A DNA stretch of 64,000 bases, taken from assembly GCA_019752015.1 (NCBI GenBank), contig JAIEMQ010000037.1, forward strand, positions 62,001 to 126,000. Reading direction: 5' to 3'. The position numbers and the translations under genes were made by a program. Positions 1-8,997 of the stretch are shown one piece after another. The stretch is from Cyanobacteriota bacterium (GTDB lineage Bacteria > Acidobacteriota > Vicinamibacteria > Vicinamibacterales > UBA2999). Below the pieces are notes generated by a model. It had not been told where the DNA came from. It worked only from the letters and a program-made list of their open reading frames with translations, and did not search any database. Numbering within the stretch: the first letter of the stretch is position 1; each line of letters opens with the position of its first letter.

Positions 1-219
1 AGTATGCGGATGCTGGTTCCCGGCGTGACGATCGGCCTGATCCTGGCCGCCGGCGCCGCTCAACTCGTCCGCTTCATGTTCATCGGCGTCAACGTCTTGA
101 ACCCGGCCACGTATCTCATCGTCGCCGCGCTGCAGGTGTTGATCGTGGTGATTGCGTGTGTCGGCCCGGCGATCCGCGCCTCGCGAGTCGATCCGCTCAT
201 CGCCCTGCACTCGGAGTAG
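1..219 (+). CDS. C-terminal end of an FtsX/MacB-type ABC permease (partial)
   Basis: The reading frame is already open at base 1, so only the last 72 codons are present. The segment shows two hydrophobic helices separated by a short loop, then the ending RASRVDPLIALHSE. A helix followed by 'R-A-x-R-V-D-P-x-x-A-L' and a short tail is the usual end of acidobacterial orphan permeases (MacB/FtsX type), inner-membrane proteins thought to act in export or envelope processes. The permease at 46598 belongs to the same family but lacks this tail. The family call rests on a short tail only. Confidence 0.72.
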   Translation, partial: SMRMLVPGVTIGLILAAGAAQLVRFMFIGVNVLNPATYLIVAALQVLIVVIACVGPAIRASRVDPLIALHSE

Positions 220-223
220 CAGT

Positions 224-238
224 TGGTGCCAGGCACCA
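224..238. terminator. 15-bp palindrome between converging genes, possible bidirectional terminator
   Basis: tggtgccaggcacca is a perfect palindrome around a central base. It lies between the stop of the permease fragment and the stop of the converging haemoglobin gene. It has no T-run, so it may instead be a member of a dispersed GGTGC/GCACC family; the REP pairs near 30.8 and 31.9 kb use the same GGTGC...GCACC stem. Confidence 0.35.
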
Positions 239-242
239 CCCG

Positions 243-650
243 CTACCGGCCGACGATTGGAATGGAGCCGGGGGTGGGGGCGTTCATGAGGAACGTCGCC
301 ATGTGGTGGAAGAAGCCGCGCAGCACGTCTTCGGACTCCTTCGGCAGCTTCGCGTCATCGAGCGCGCGGTCCATCAGCTGCACCCAGCGATCGCGGGCGC
401 GCTGATCGAGCTTGAACGGCAGGTGCCGCATCCGCAGGCGCGGGTGGCCGCGCTGCTCCATGTAGCGCTGCGGGCCGCCGAAGCGGCCGACCAGGAAATC
501 GCGCAGCCGCTCCTCGGCGCCAGGTAAGTCGTGGCCCGGATACATCGGGCCGAGAATGTCGTCGCCCGGCACCTGCTTGTAGAACGCCGCCACGAGGCGC
601 GTGAAACCGTCTTCGCCGATCTGCTGGTAAACGTCGCCGTCTGAAAACAT
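243..650 (-). CDS. Group II truncated haemoglobin
   Basis: A 135-residue cytoplasmic haem protein that would bind O2 or NO. The length is normal for 2/2 globins. Visible landmarks are the B10 tyrosine in AFYKQV (about residue 24), the RGHPRLRMRH block whose His at about 76 is the expected proximal F8 ligand, the group-II Trp (G8) in RDRWVQLM (about residue 89) and the terminal helix RGFFHHMATFLM. It is divergent from the small gene at 676, with starts about 25 bp apart. Group assignment comes from the conserved Trp and the HPRLR block. Its partner reductase is not visible nearby. Confidence 0.9.
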   Translation of the reverse strand: MFSDGDVYQQIGEDGFTRLVAAFYKQVPGDDILGPMYPGHDLPGAEERLRDFLVGRFGGPQRYMEQRGHPRLRMRHLPFKLDQRARDRWVQLMDRALDDAKLPKESEDVLRGFFHHMATFLMNAPTPGSIPIVGR

Positions 651-675
651 CTGCTTCCCATCATATGATCAGCCC

Positions 676-972
676 ATGAGTGACGGCGCCCCGAAGAGCG
701 CTCTCGAGCTGGCGATGGCGCGGCTGAAGAAGCAGGATGCCGACCAGGGCGTCAGCGAGCGGTCCCTGACCGAGGATCAAAAGACCGAGATCGCCGACGT
801 CCGCAAGACCTACGGCGCGAAGCTGGCGCAGGAAGAAATCCTCTACAAGTCGAAGGCGCAGGGCTTCCTCGATCCGGACTCACGCCGCCAGCTCGAAGAG
901 AACTACCGGCGCGACGTCGAGCGCATCACCCACGAGCGGGATCGGAAGATCGAGAAGATCCGAGCGTCCTGA
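676..972 (+). CDS. Small charged, coiled-coil hypothetical protein
   Basis: 98 residues, not recognised. There is no signal peptide or membrane helix. The composition is very rich in Lys, Arg, Glu and Asp, and the C-terminal two thirds (from about residue 35) reads as continuous amphipathic helix with the pattern ERxxxERDRKIEKI at the end, consistent with a coiled coil. It shares a short promoter region with the divergent haemoglobin gene. Its last 47 bases overlap the 3' end of the converging membrane-protein gene. The ATG at 676 is the first in frame. Confidence 0.65.
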   Translation: MSDGAPKSALELAMARLKKQDADQGVSERSLTEDQKTEIADVRKTYGAKLAQEEILYKSKAQGFLDPDSRRQLEENYRRDVERITHERDRKIEKIRAS

Positions 973-3013
973 CCAGCGACGCGATCGCGCAGATCGTCAG
1001 CGCGCAGCCGGCGCCGACGAGGTGAACGGAAAACCGTCCCGCATACGCCACGCCACGCGCCGCCAGCGCGCCCGAGCACGCCACCAGGAAGAACGCGACC
1101 AGCGCGAGCGGGATGTCGCGAAACACCTTGATGTCGAGCATTGCCGCCACCGCGACGGCCGCACCAATCAATAACGGCAGCGCGTAGATCGCGAAGCGCG
1201 GCGGATCGTTGAACGTCAGCACCATCATCAGGCTGCTGATCATGCCGCTGACGTTGTCGGCAATCGGCTGTCCGGCGCGCCACAACACGTGATTGCCCCA
1301 CGTGGTGCCGTGCAGCATCGAGAACACGCCCGTGTAGTGATAGGTGCGGATCGTGAACAGCAGCATCGCGAACAGGATCACCGCCGCGACGCCGAATAAC
1401 GAATTCCAGGATACCGACGGCCACCAGTTCTGCCTGCGCCACCACTGGCGTGACGGCACCGCCAGTGACAAGCCGAACGCGGACGACGCAAAGGCCATCG
1501 GCAGATTGTTGAGGCGCGTGTAGAAACCGATTGCCGCGAGCACGCCCGCGCCGATCGCCGTGCCGATCGAAATGTTGCCGCGCTGACGCGCCGACAGAAT
1601 GACGAGCGCCGCGAGATAGATGAATCCCGCCGAGGCGATGTCGGACAAACCGATGCCGATGAAGATCCATGCCGGTCCCTGCATGACGATCGTCAGGCAT
1701 AACACGGCGGCAGCAAGACCCCAGCGGAATCCGTAGACGGCGGCAACGGACTGGTGCGCGAACAGCGCCGGCACCATCACGCAGATTGCGTCCCACCAGA
1801 ATTCGCCCATGCTCGAATCGCCGAAGAGCATGTGCAGTGCTCCGGCTATCCAGCGATAGAAGGGCTGGAACCAGAACGTCAGCTCACCGCCCTGCAGCCA
1901 GTAGCCTTGCAGGTAAATGCGATAGGCAAAGCGCTGGAACATCCACATGTCGTCGCCGCCCGCATAGAGCGAGAAGCGGCCGATGTGCGATGCATGGACG
2001 GCCGTCACGAACACGAGCCACGGGATCCCGATCAGCACGAACGCGCCTTTCAGCGTTTGCTTCTCCGCGGGCACCTTCAACAGGATCGCGAACCCGAGGG
2101 CGGTGATCGACCACGTCGCCCACGCCGTCATGACGAAATCCGGCGCGGGCGAGCCGAGCCATCCGACGATGAGCGATGCGAGCGCGGCGAAGCCCAGCGT
2201 GATCGGATCGCGCCAGGACCAGAGCCACGTCACGATCCAGCCGATCACGATCGCGGCGGCGAAGATCTGCGTGACGAGCGACAACACGCCACGAATGCGC
2301 ATGTCCGCAGTGGAGGGAATCGCGGTCGTCGCCGCGGCAAATCCCGTCGATCCGATCGGCGATCCGTGCCACAGCGGCACGAACGTCCAGCGATTGCCGG
2401 CGAGACTCGACTTCGCCTGGATGAAATGCCGTCCGCGATCGAGCGCGACCTGGTGCCGCGACGGCCCGCTCGGCTCGATCACCTTCCCATCGAGCACGAG
2501 CGACGTCTGCATCGACTCACCGGTCTCGATGATGAGCTCGCCCGGATCATCAGCATGAAGGTAACCGGCAACCGTCATGTCGAGCGCCGCGTACGGAGGC
2601 CGATCCTCCGGCCGCGGCAGGTTGTTGTCCGTCGGCGGCATGTTGAAGAACCAGACGGGGAACTCCTTGAACTCGCGATACGGACGCGTGAGGATCGCCG
2701 AGCACTGCGGCGCCGGCGATCGCCAGTCCGCTCTCACGTCCCACGTATGAATGCGGCCGATCGAATCGGTGACGAGCGGCTTCGGCGTGTCGAACTGCAC
2801 GCACCAGCCGTCGCGGACGAGCCCCATCGAGCCCGCCTTCGCGAGCACGAGCCACACGATCAGGGCGCGAGCCGCGCGATGACGGAGATAGTCAGGTTGC
2901 AGCCACCAGAGAAATGGTGTGACGAGACCGAGCAGAATCGCTTCGGGAACGCGATCGAGCGGCGCGCCATCGAGCGGGCCGTCGAGGTGGCCGGGCCAGA
3001 GGAGTGCCGCCAT
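926..3013 (-). CDS. Polytopic membrane protein, glycosyltransferase-C-like
   Basis: About 695 residues with an N-terminal hydrophobic region, a large soluble domain (roughly residues 90-250, containing GELIIETGESMQTS) and then about ten strongly hydrophobic helices. The motif FYTRLNNLPMA in a loop, and the alternation of helices with aromatic-rich loops, resemble GT-C membrane glycosyltransferases (PMT/GT39 relatives), which transfer sugars from lipid-linked donors at the outer face of the inner membrane. The exact activity is not identifiable. I chose ATG 3013, 35 bp after the stop of the proline dehydrogenase on the same strand, because a start further upstream would lie inside that gene. 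A TTG at 3031 is an alternative. Confidence 0.75.
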   Translation of the reverse strand: MAALLWPGHLDGPLDGAPLDRVPEAILLGLVTPFLWWLQPDYLRHRAARALIVWLVLAKAGSMGLVRDGWCVQFDTPKPLVTDSIGRIHTWDVRADWRSPAPQCSAILTRPYREFKEFPVWFFNMPPTDNNLPRPEDRPPYAALDMTVAGYLHADDPGELIIETGESMQTSLVLDGKVIEPSGPSRHQVALDRGRHFIQAKSSLAGNRWTFVPLWHGSPIGSTGFAAATTAIPSTADMRIRGVLSLVTQIFAAAIVIGWIVTWLWSWRDPITLGFAALASLIVGWLGSPAPDFVMTAWATWSITALGFAILLKVPAEKQTLKGAFVLIGIPWLVFVTAVHASHIGRFSLYAGGDDMWMFQRFAYRIYLQGYWLQGGELTFWFQPFYRWIAGALHMLFGDSSMGEFWWDAICVMVPALFAHQSVAAVYGFRWGLAAAVLCLTIVMQGPAWIFIGIGLSDIASAGFIYLAALVILSARQRGNISIGTAIGAGVLAAIGFYTRLNNLPMAFASSAFGLSLAVPSRQWWRRQNWWPSVSWNSLFGVAAVILFAMLLFTIRTYHYTGVFSMLHGTTWGNHVLWRAGQPIADNVSGMISSLMMVLTFNDPPRFAIYALPLLIGAAVAVAAMLDIKVFRDIPLALVAFFLVACSGALAARGVAYAGRFSVHLVGAGCALTICAIASLVRTLGSSRSSDPARG

Positions 3014-3047
3014 GGCGACGACTCCCCACAACCCGCTGACGAATCCT

Positions 3048-3977
3048 CTAGCCGAAGAGGCTCTTGGCAACGAACCACACGTTGGCCGGGCGCTCGGCGA
3101 GCCGGCGCATGTACCAGGGGAACCAGTAGTCGCCGTAGGCAATCAGCACGCGGACCAGCGTGCCGTCCTGCGCCAGTCGTAACTGCGCCGCCTTCTGGAT
3201 GCCATACAGCATGTGGATCTCGTAATCGGCCGGCTTCACGCCGGTGGTCTGCGCGTGCGTGCGAATCGACTGGATCAGCGTCAGATCGTGCGTGCCGAAG
3301 ACCGGGCGCGATCCGGCGGCTCGCGCTGCCGGACCAAGCATGATTTGCGCGAGCGCAAAGTAGTTGGCGTCGACGTCGCTCTTTTTCGGAAAGGCGACCA
3401 TCGCTGGTTCGTTATACGCGCCCTTCACCAGGCGCACGCCGATCCCGCGCGACGTGATGTCCTCGAGGTCCTCGCGCGTGCGGAACAGATACGCCTGCAG
3501 GCACACACCGATGTGCGGAAATTCTTCGCGCAGCCGTTTGGTCAGCGTCAACGTGACATCGACGTACGGAGACTGCTCCATGTCGATCCACAGGTAGTTG
3601 CCGGCCGCGTGGCACCGCGCCGCCAGATCGCGCAGGTGGCCGTAGGCCAGCTCGCGATTGATATCGAGCCCGAGCTGCGTGAGCTTGATCGACGGCTGGC
3701 AGTCGAGTTTCAGATCGCGAATGCGATCGATCCCTTCGAGATAGTGCGTTGCGACCGCGTCCGCCTCGGCGAGGTCCTTCACGTTCTCGCCGAGGCGCGT
3801 GAACACCGCCGAGATCCCTTCGGCCGCGGTCGCCTTCGCGGCGCCGATCATGTCGTCGAAGGATTCGCCGGGCATGAACTTCGAGACGGCACGGCGAATG
3901 AACGGCACCCTGGTGCCGTTGGCGCGAAGCCACTGATTATCGGAAATTTTCAGAAGGACCGTGCGGCCAACACTCAT
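3048..3977 (-). CDS. putB: Proline dehydrogenase (monofunctional)
   Basis: 309 residues, the size of a stand-alone PRODH. It would oxidise L-proline to pyrroline-5-carboxylate, passing electrons through FAD to the respiratory chain. The family blocks are all present: YLWIDMEQSPYVD, LQAYLFRT, IGVRLVKGAYNEP, PVFGTHD, YEIHMLYGI and, at the C-terminus, YGDYWFPWYMRRLAERP, which carries the paired arginines that bind the substrate carboxylate. No pyrroline-5-carboxylate dehydrogenase gene lies nearby, so the second step must be encoded elsewhere. The membrane-protein gene follows 35 bp downstream and may be co-transcribed. Confidence 0.93.
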   Translation of the reverse strand: MSVGRTVLLKISDNQWLRANGTRVPFIRRAVSKFMPGESFDDMIGAAKATAAEGISAVFTRLGENVKDLAEADAVATHYLEGIDRIRDLKLDCQPSIKLTQLGLDINRELAYGHLRDLAARCHAAGNYLWIDMEQSPYVDVTLTLTKRLREEFPHIGVCLQAYLFRTREDLEDITSRGIGVRLVKGAYNEPAMVAFPKKSDVDANYFALAQIMLGPAARAAGSRPVFGTHDLTLIQSIRTHAQTTGVKPADYEIHMLYGIQKAAQLRLAQDGTLVRVLIAYGDYWFPWYMRRLAERPANVWFVAKSLFG

Positions 3978-3981
3978 CGGT

Positions 3982-3999
3982 CCACAGATTATACGGATT
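3982..3999. repeat. ACAGATT-type dispersed repeat
   Basis: ccacagattatacggatt sits between proline dehydrogenase and the MFS gene; the MFS stop codon (3989-3991 read on the minus strand) falls inside it. Related copies occur at 8824, 9650, 19119 and 41550. Confidence 0.5.
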
Positions 4000-5299
4000 C
4001 CGTCGCGGCGGCCTCTCGCTGGGTCACCTCAACCGACTGGGCCGGCGTCAGCGTATGCAGTGGACCGATCCGCGCCAGCTGCGGCCAGACGCCGCGGACC
4101 ATCGCCACGACCAGTAGCGTCGCGAATCCGCCGCCGACGACCGACAGCGTTGGTCCAAACAGCGCCGCCGTCGCGCCGCTTTCGAACGCGCCGAACTCGT
4201 TCGAGAAGCCGATGAACACGTAATTGATCGCCGACACGCGGCCGCGCAGGTGATCGGGCGTAATCGTCTGCTCGAGCGTCAGGCGAATGACGACGCTGAT
4301 GTTGTCGAAGACGCCGGTGAGGAACAGGCAGAACAGCGACAGCGCAAAGGATCGCGAGAGGCCGAAGCCGATCGTCGCGAGGCCGAAGCCCGCCACCGCC
4401 CACAGCAGGATCGTGCCGGGACGCTGCCATGGCGTCAACCGCGTGGTGATCAGCGCCATGCTCAGTGCGCCGACGCCAGGCGCCGCGCGCAGATAGCCAA
4501 GGCCGGCGGGACCGACCTGCAGGATGTCCTTCGCGAAGATCGGCAGCAGCGCCACCGCGCCACCGAACAGGACGGCGAACAAGTCCAACGTGATCGCCGA
4601 CAGGAACAGCGGGTTGGCGCGCACGAACCGGAAGCCGGCGAACACTTCGCTGGCGCTGCGGCGCGATCCCGACGGCCCACCGTCGCGCTGCGCGCTATGG
4701 TGGGCAGGCGGCATTCGGACTGGCATCGTCCGGAGCATCAGGATGAACACGAATTGACCGACCGCGGCGAGCGCGAACGACACGGTTGCCGCGCCGGTGG
4801 CCGCGATCAACATGCCGCCGATCGCCGGCCCGGTGATCGCGGCGAGCTGGAACGTCGACGACAGCCACGCGTTGGCGTTGGCGAACTCCGCCGGCGGCAG
4901 CAGCTGCGGCAGGATCGTGTTCACCGACGGCGACGCGAACGCGCGCGCGGTGCCGACCATGAACAGCAGCGCATAGATCGCCCACGTCGGGCCGTTGAAA
5001 TACGACAGCAGGGCGAGACCGGTGGCGGCGAGCGTCAGCACCGCATGCGCGAAAATGCCGATGTTGCGGCGCGGATAGCGATCGGCGGCGTTGCCCGCGA
5101 TCACCATCAGGAACAGAACGGGTGTCAGCTCGGCGACGCCGACCAGGCCGAGCGACCAGGCGCCGGCGGTGCGCTCGTAGAGCAGCCAGCCGACCGCGAC
5201 GTTGATCATCTGCCAGCCGGCAATCGCGGCAAAGCGGCCGATGGCAAACGATCGGACGAAAGAATGACGGAGCGCGGCGTAGGAGTCCGGGGCGGTCAA
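3989..5299 (-). CDS. MFS transporter, EntS/DUF894-type exporter
   Basis: 436 residues with about twelve hydrophobic helices. It starts with the pattern SFVRSFAIGRFAAIAGWQM and has the MFS inter-helix motif GNAADRYPRRNI (about residues 69-80). It resembles the MFS_3 group that includes the enterobactin exporter EntS, so efflux of a small molecule is the likely role; the substrate is unknown. The start codon I accept is TTG at 5299, just before the first conserved block; no ATG lies closer. It is divergent from the gene at 5330, leaving about 30 bp between starts. The stop codon comes from the ACAGATT repeat. Confidence 0.88.
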   Translation of the reverse strand: MTAPDSYAALRHSFVRSFAIGRFAAIAGWQMINVAVGWLLYERTAGAWSLGLVGVAELTPVLFLMVIAGNAADRYPRRNIGIFAHAVLTLAATGLALLSYFNGPTWAIYALLFMVGTARAFASPSVNTILPQLLPPAEFANANAWLSSTFQLAAITGPAIGGMLIAATGAATVSFALAAVGQFVFILMLRTMPVRMPPAHHSAQRDGGPSGSRRSASEVFAGFRFVRANPLFLSAITLDLFAVLFGGAVALLPIFAKDILQVGPAGLGYLRAAPGVGALSMALITTRLTPWQRPGTILLWAVAGFGLATIGFGLSRSFALSLFCLFLTGVFDNISVVIRLTLEQTITPDHLRGRVSAINYVFIGFSNEFGAFESGATAALFGPTLSVVGGGFATLLVVAMVRGVWPQLARIGPLHTLTPAQSVEVTQREAAATESV

Positions 5300-5329
5300 G
5301 AACTTACGACTTCACGATAGCATGCGCCG

Positions 5330-7039
5330 ATGGCCACCGACACGACCGCTCCGGCGCCGACGCGATCGCTGTGGATCTCGCGGCCCTGGATCGATCTCGC
5401 GATCGGCTGCGCCGGCTGGTCGCTGCCGCTGCTCGCGATCGCCTATCGGCTGACCGGTCCCGCCGCCCTCGCATTGTCGACGACGTTCTACAGCCTGGCG
5501 CTGGTCGTCAACTATCCGCATTACATGGCGACGGTGTATCGCGCTTACGGCGCTGGCGAATGGCGCAAGTATCCCGCCTACACCGTGTGGGCCACGCTCG
5601 CGCTCGTCGCCATCGGCGCGGCCGCGCACGTCGAGCTGTCGTGGATTCCGATTCTGTTCACGGCCTACATCATGTGGAGTCCGTGGCATTACTCCGGCCA
5701 GAACTACGGGTTGATGATCATGTTCGCCAGGCGCGGCGGTCATCAATTGACGCGACGCCAGCAGCAGTTGATCAAGTCGGCGTTTGTGGCGTCGTACCTG
5801 ATGCTGCTCGTCTCCTTCAACACCGGTCCGTCATCGGATCCACTGGTGTTGTCGCTGGGATTGCCGGCGTCGTGGACGTTGCTGATCGCAAACGCCGCAT
5901 TGCTGGTCTTCGCGGCCGGCGCCGGTGTTGGCATCTTTGCGCTCGTGCGGCAGCATCGCGGCAGCGCGATTACTCCTCCGCTGGTGCTGTTGCTGACACA
6001 GGGATTGTGGTTCGCAGCACCGGCCGTGGTCAGCACCTTCACCGGCGTGGCCGCGCCGCAAACGCGCTACAGCTCCGGCGTGCTCGCGCTGATGCATTCG
6101 GCGCAGTACCTCTGGATCACGCAATACTTCGCCAAGCGCGAGCGCGGCCGCGACTGGTCGGCGGCGCGCTACTGGTTCACGGTGATCGCCGGCGGCATCA
6201 TGCTGTTCCTGCCGGTGCCCTGGCTCGCCGGCACGCTGGCGCGCCTCGACTTCACCGCCAGCATGATCATCGTCACCGCAATCGTCAACATCCATCACTT
6301 CATGATCGACGGCGTGGTGTGGAAGCTGCGCGATCCGAAAGTCGCCGGCGCGTTGACGACGGATGCGGATGCGACGTCACGCCGCGCGCATCGCGACGGC
6401 TCGCGTGTGCGGCTCGTTGTAGCAACGTCAGCGGCGCTGCTGCTCATCGCCCTTGCCGGTGTCGATCAATGGCGCTACCGGCTGGCATCACGCGAGACCG
6501 ACGCAGCGGCGCTCTTGTCGGCCGCGGCGCTCACGCCGAACGACACCACGATTCAATCGCGGTTGCTGCGCGTGCTGATCGAATCAGGACGGTACGACGA
6601 GGCGCGGCAGCGGATCGATCAACGCATCAGCGATCATCCGTCGGACGTCACCGCACATGTCAATGCCGGTGTGCTGGCACGGCAGACGGGCCGCGACGAA
6701 GACGCGGTGAGGCACTGGCAGCGTGCGTTGTCGTTGAATCCGTCGCAGCCAGTCGTGCAGCTGTATCTGGCGGAGGCGCTCCACGAGCTGCGGCGGCCGG
6801 CCGAGGCCATCCCGCTCTATCGTGCGTATCTCGAATCGGTCACGGCAGATCGCGAACGGGCGCAGGCGCATCCCGACGAGCTCGTGACCGTCATCCTGAA
6901 GTTCGGTGATGCGCTGCTGCTCGCCGACCGAAAGGCGGATGCGCGCACGCAGTATGAGCTGGCCGGCGAGATCGCGCGGCAGACACGCCTGGCCGAGCTC
7001 GAGCAGCAGGCAAAGCTGCGGCTGAACGACACCAGGTAG
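5330..7039 (+). CDS. Multi-pass membrane protein with C-terminal TPR domain
   Basis: 569 residues. Residues 1 to about 330 contain eight or so hydrophobic helices with conserved-looking polar blocks (VNYPHYMATVYRAYG, MWSPWHYSGQNYGL, IVNIHHFMIDGVVWKLRD), histidines in helices suggesting a metal or cofactor site. One more helix near residue 365 is followed by a TPR-like region (about 390-560) with the pattern NAGVLARQTGRDEDAVRHWQ and LYLAEALHELRRPAEAI. The role is unknown. The His-rich helices recall membrane hydroxylase/oxygenase-type proteins, but I cannot place it. The glycosyltransferase gene begins 4 bp after the stop, so the two are probably translated together. Confidence 0.82.
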   Translation: MATDTTAPAPTRSLWISRPWIDLAIGCAGWSLPLLAIAYRLTGPAALALSTTFYSLALVVNYPHYMATVYRAYGAGEWRKYPAYTVWATLALVAIGAAAHVELSWIPILFTAYIMWSPWHYSGQNYGLMIMFARRGGHQLTRRQQQLIKSAFVASYLMLLVSFNTGPSSDPLVLSLGLPASWTLLIANAALLVFAAGAGVGIFALVRQHRGSAITPPLVLLLTQGLWFAAPAVVSTFTGVAAPQTRYSSGVLALMHSAQYLWITQYFAKRERGRDWSAARYWFTVIAGGIMLFLPVPWLAGTLARLDFTASMIIVTAIVNIHHFMIDGVVWKLRDPKVAGALTTDADATSRRAHRDGSRVRLVVATSAALLLIALAGVDQWRYRLASRETDAAALLSAAALTPNDTTIQSRLLRVLIESGRYDEARQRIDQRISDHPSDVTAHVNAGVLARQTGRDEDAVRHWQRALSLNPSQPVVQLYLAEALHELRRPAEAIPLYRAYLESVTADRERAQAHPDELVTVILKFGDALLLADRKADARTQYELAGEIARQTRLAELEQQAKLRLNDTR

Positions 7040-7043
7040 CCAC

Positions 7044-8300
7044 GTGCGCATCGGCATTCACACCTGGGGCAGTGAGGGCGACATCCGCCCGTTCGTGGCG
7101 CTCGGGGCCGCCTTGTCGCGCCGCGGACACGCCGTCGATCTGATCTACACCGAGATCGGCGAGCGTCGCTATGAAGCGGTCGCAACGTCGCTCGGCTTCA
7201 CCGCACGCGCCATTGCGTCGCCGGTGCTCGCCGATCCGCAGCGGATGGATGATCTCGGCTGGAAGCTGGTGAACACGCGCAACCCGCTCGAGCAGGGATT
7301 GATCATCAGCAAGGCATTGCTCGAGCCGATCGCCGACGTGGCGTACGAAGCCGCGCTCGAACAAGCGGCGCGATCCGATTTGCTGATCCAGCACTTCATC
7401 CTGCATCCGGCGCGGGCGGCCGCCGACAAGGCCGGCACGCCGCAGATCACCGTTACCTTCCAGCACATGATGACGCCGTCGCGATTCATTTGTCCGCAGG
7501 CGATGCCGTGCCTGGGCGAATGGGGCAACGTCCTCGAGTGGCGGCTCGCGCGTTTCGCGCTGAATCAAACGTTGTTGAAGGACGTGAATCGATTCCGGAC
7601 GCGAGCCGGTCTTCCCCGCTTCGCCGACCTCGCGCTCGATGCATGGCCGTCGCATCGGCTCAACCTGCTCGCGTCGAGTCCGGCGTTTCTCGATCGTCCG
7701 TCCGACTGGCCGGCCTGGCATCAGCTGTGTGGATTTCTGGAGCTCCCATCGCACGAGCACGAATCGACATCACCCGATGTCGATCAGTTTCTCGGCGCCG
7801 GCACACCGCCGGTGTTCATGGGATTTGGCAGCCTGATGCCCGAGGAAGGATCGCGATTGCTCGAGACCGTCGCGGTGTTTGAAGAAGCGGCACGCATCGC
7901 CGGATGCCGCGCGATCATCCAGGCGGATGTGGAGAAGGCCGCGACCGATCGCATCCTTTACATCAAACGCACGCCGCACAAGCTCGTGTTCCCCCGGTGT
8001 GCCGCGGTCGTGCATCATTGCGGCGCGGGGACGACGCACGCGACGCTGCGCGCGGGCGCGCCATCGATCCCGGTTCCGCACGTGTCCGATCAATTCGCGT
8101 GGGCCGGCGAGCTCCGTCGTCTTGGCGCCGCGCCGCGGATGCTGCGGCGCAACCAATGGAGTGCGAACAAGCTCGCGTCGCGTATCAGCGAGGTGTTGCA
8201 TAGTCCGCGAATGAAGGAATCAGCGGTGGCGATGAGCGCAAGAATGAAGGACGACAACGGTCCCGAAACCGCGTCAGACTTGATCGAGTCGCTGGTCTGA
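7044..8300 (+). CDS. GT1-family glycosyltransferase (sterol/macrolide glucosyltransferase-like)
   Basis: 418 residues with the two Rossmann-like halves of GT-B enzymes. The N-terminus RIGIHTWGSEGDIRPFVAL matches the GT28/GT1 acceptor domain. The C-terminal half carries the donor-binding signature VVHHCGAGTTHATLRAGAP followed by VPHVSDQFAWAGELRRLG, with the His and Asp-Gln positions that bind the nucleotide sugar. It probably glycosylates a lipid or natural product in the cytoplasm. The start is GTG at 7044, four bases after the upstream gene, with which it likely forms an operon. A lipid acceptor would fit the membrane partner but is inference. Confidence 0.86.
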   Translation: MRIGIHTWGSEGDIRPFVALGAALSRRGHAVDLIYTEIGERRYEAVATSLGFTARAIASPVLADPQRMDDLGWKLVNTRNPLEQGLIISKALLEPIADVAYEAALEQAARSDLLIQHFILHPARAAADKAGTPQITVTFQHMMTPSRFICPQAMPCLGEWGNVLEWRLARFALNQTLLKDVNRFRTRAGLPRFADLALDAWPSHRLNLLASSPAFLDRPSDWPAWHQLCGFLELPSHEHESTSPDVDQFLGAGTPPVFMGFGSLMPEEGSRLLETVAVFEEAARIAGCRAIIQADVEKAATDRILYIKRTPHKLVFPRCAAVVHHCGAGTTHATLRAGAPSIPVPHVSDQFAWAGELRRLGAAPRMLRRNQWSANKLASRISEVLHSPRMKESAVAMSARMKDDNGPETASDLIESLV

Positions 8301-8330
8301 TTTTTGTAAGGCCGCACCCTAGAGGTTTGC

Positions 8331-8822
8331 ATGGTCACCAGGAGTGGACAGCGTTTAGCGCTGGTCTTCGTTTTTCTGGCCGGTTTCATCACCTTTGGCG
8401 CCATTGGCGCGTCGGCACAGTCCTCTATTAACTTCAACGGCGGCGCGTCGATCGATCCCACGCAGGTCTATGCGGGCGTCTCGTGGGAGTCGCCGGACAT
8501 TGGCGGCCGGTTCCGGCTGCGACCCGGAATCGATGGCGGTTTTGGCGACAACCTGCGGCTCGGCACCATCAACATCGATCTGATCGTGAAATTTCCGTTG
8601 GGGACGACGGGATGGATGTTAATTCAGGGCGGCGGGCCGGCCATCAGCGTGTCGAAATTCACGAGCGAGTTGGGCGATTCAAAGCGCGAGCTGCACGCCG
8701 GCGGCAGCTATCTGTTCGGCTTTCAACACGACAACGGCTTCTTCACCGAGTTCCGCGTCGGCGGCGGCGGCTTCGTGCCGCAACTGAAGATCGGCGTCGG
8801 CTGGGCCGTCGAGATCAAATAG
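8331..8822 (+). CDS. Small exported protein, probable outer-membrane beta-barrel
   Basis: 163 residues. An N-terminal signal peptide (about residues 1-33, ending GASA before QSSINFNGG) is followed by alternating hydrophobic/polar strands rich in Gly and aromatic residues (VSWESPDIGGRFRLRPGID, LFGFQHDNGFFTEFRVGGG). This looks like a small beta-barrel of the OmpW/PagL-like size class; I do not recognise a named family. It lies 30 bp after the glycosyltransferase. The stop codon is immediately followed by the left inverted repeat of the GxxExxY unit. Confidence 0.72.
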   Translation: MVTRSGQRLALVFVFLAGFITFGAIGASAQSSINFNGGASIDPTQVYAGVSWESPDIGGRFRLRPGIDGGFGDNLRLGTINIDLIVKFPLGTTGWMLIQGGGPAISVSKFTSELGDSKRELHAGGSYLFGFQHDNGFFTEFRVGGGGFVPQLKIGVGWAVEIK

Positions 8823-8863
8823 TCATCCACAGATTACGCAGATTTCACAGATTGATCGGTACG

Positions 8864-8997
8864 CCCGCGAGGCGGACGTAGTCCGCCGGGCACGGTAAAC
8901 GATCCGTGAATTCGAGAGACAGGTCCGCTCTGTAGTCTCTTGAATTCGCGGATCGTTTGTCGTGCCACGCGCCGGGCTCCGCCCGGCGCTCGCGGGC
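8864..8997 (+). repeat. 134-bp direct repeat, copy 1 (internally palindromic)
   Basis: This copy is 129/134 identical to 9496-9629. Each copy is a nest of inverted repeats: an outer pair around cggatcgttt and its complement, and an inner pair gaattc...gaattc flanking agagac/gtctct. A separate hairpin, gccgggctccgcccggc, lies at its right end. The copy ends on the base before the stop codon of the GxxExxY gene. Confidence 0.85.

Noticed and set aside
1754-3343. 529-codon open frame antisense to the membrane protein and proline dehydrogenase
   Set aside because: It spans two real genes on the other strand and encodes low-complexity Arg-rich sequence.
3900-3935. Palindrome aacggcaccctggtgccgtt as a regulatory site
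   Set aside because: It lies inside the well-conserved N-terminal coding part of proline dehydrogenase and is more likely a chance coding palindrome.
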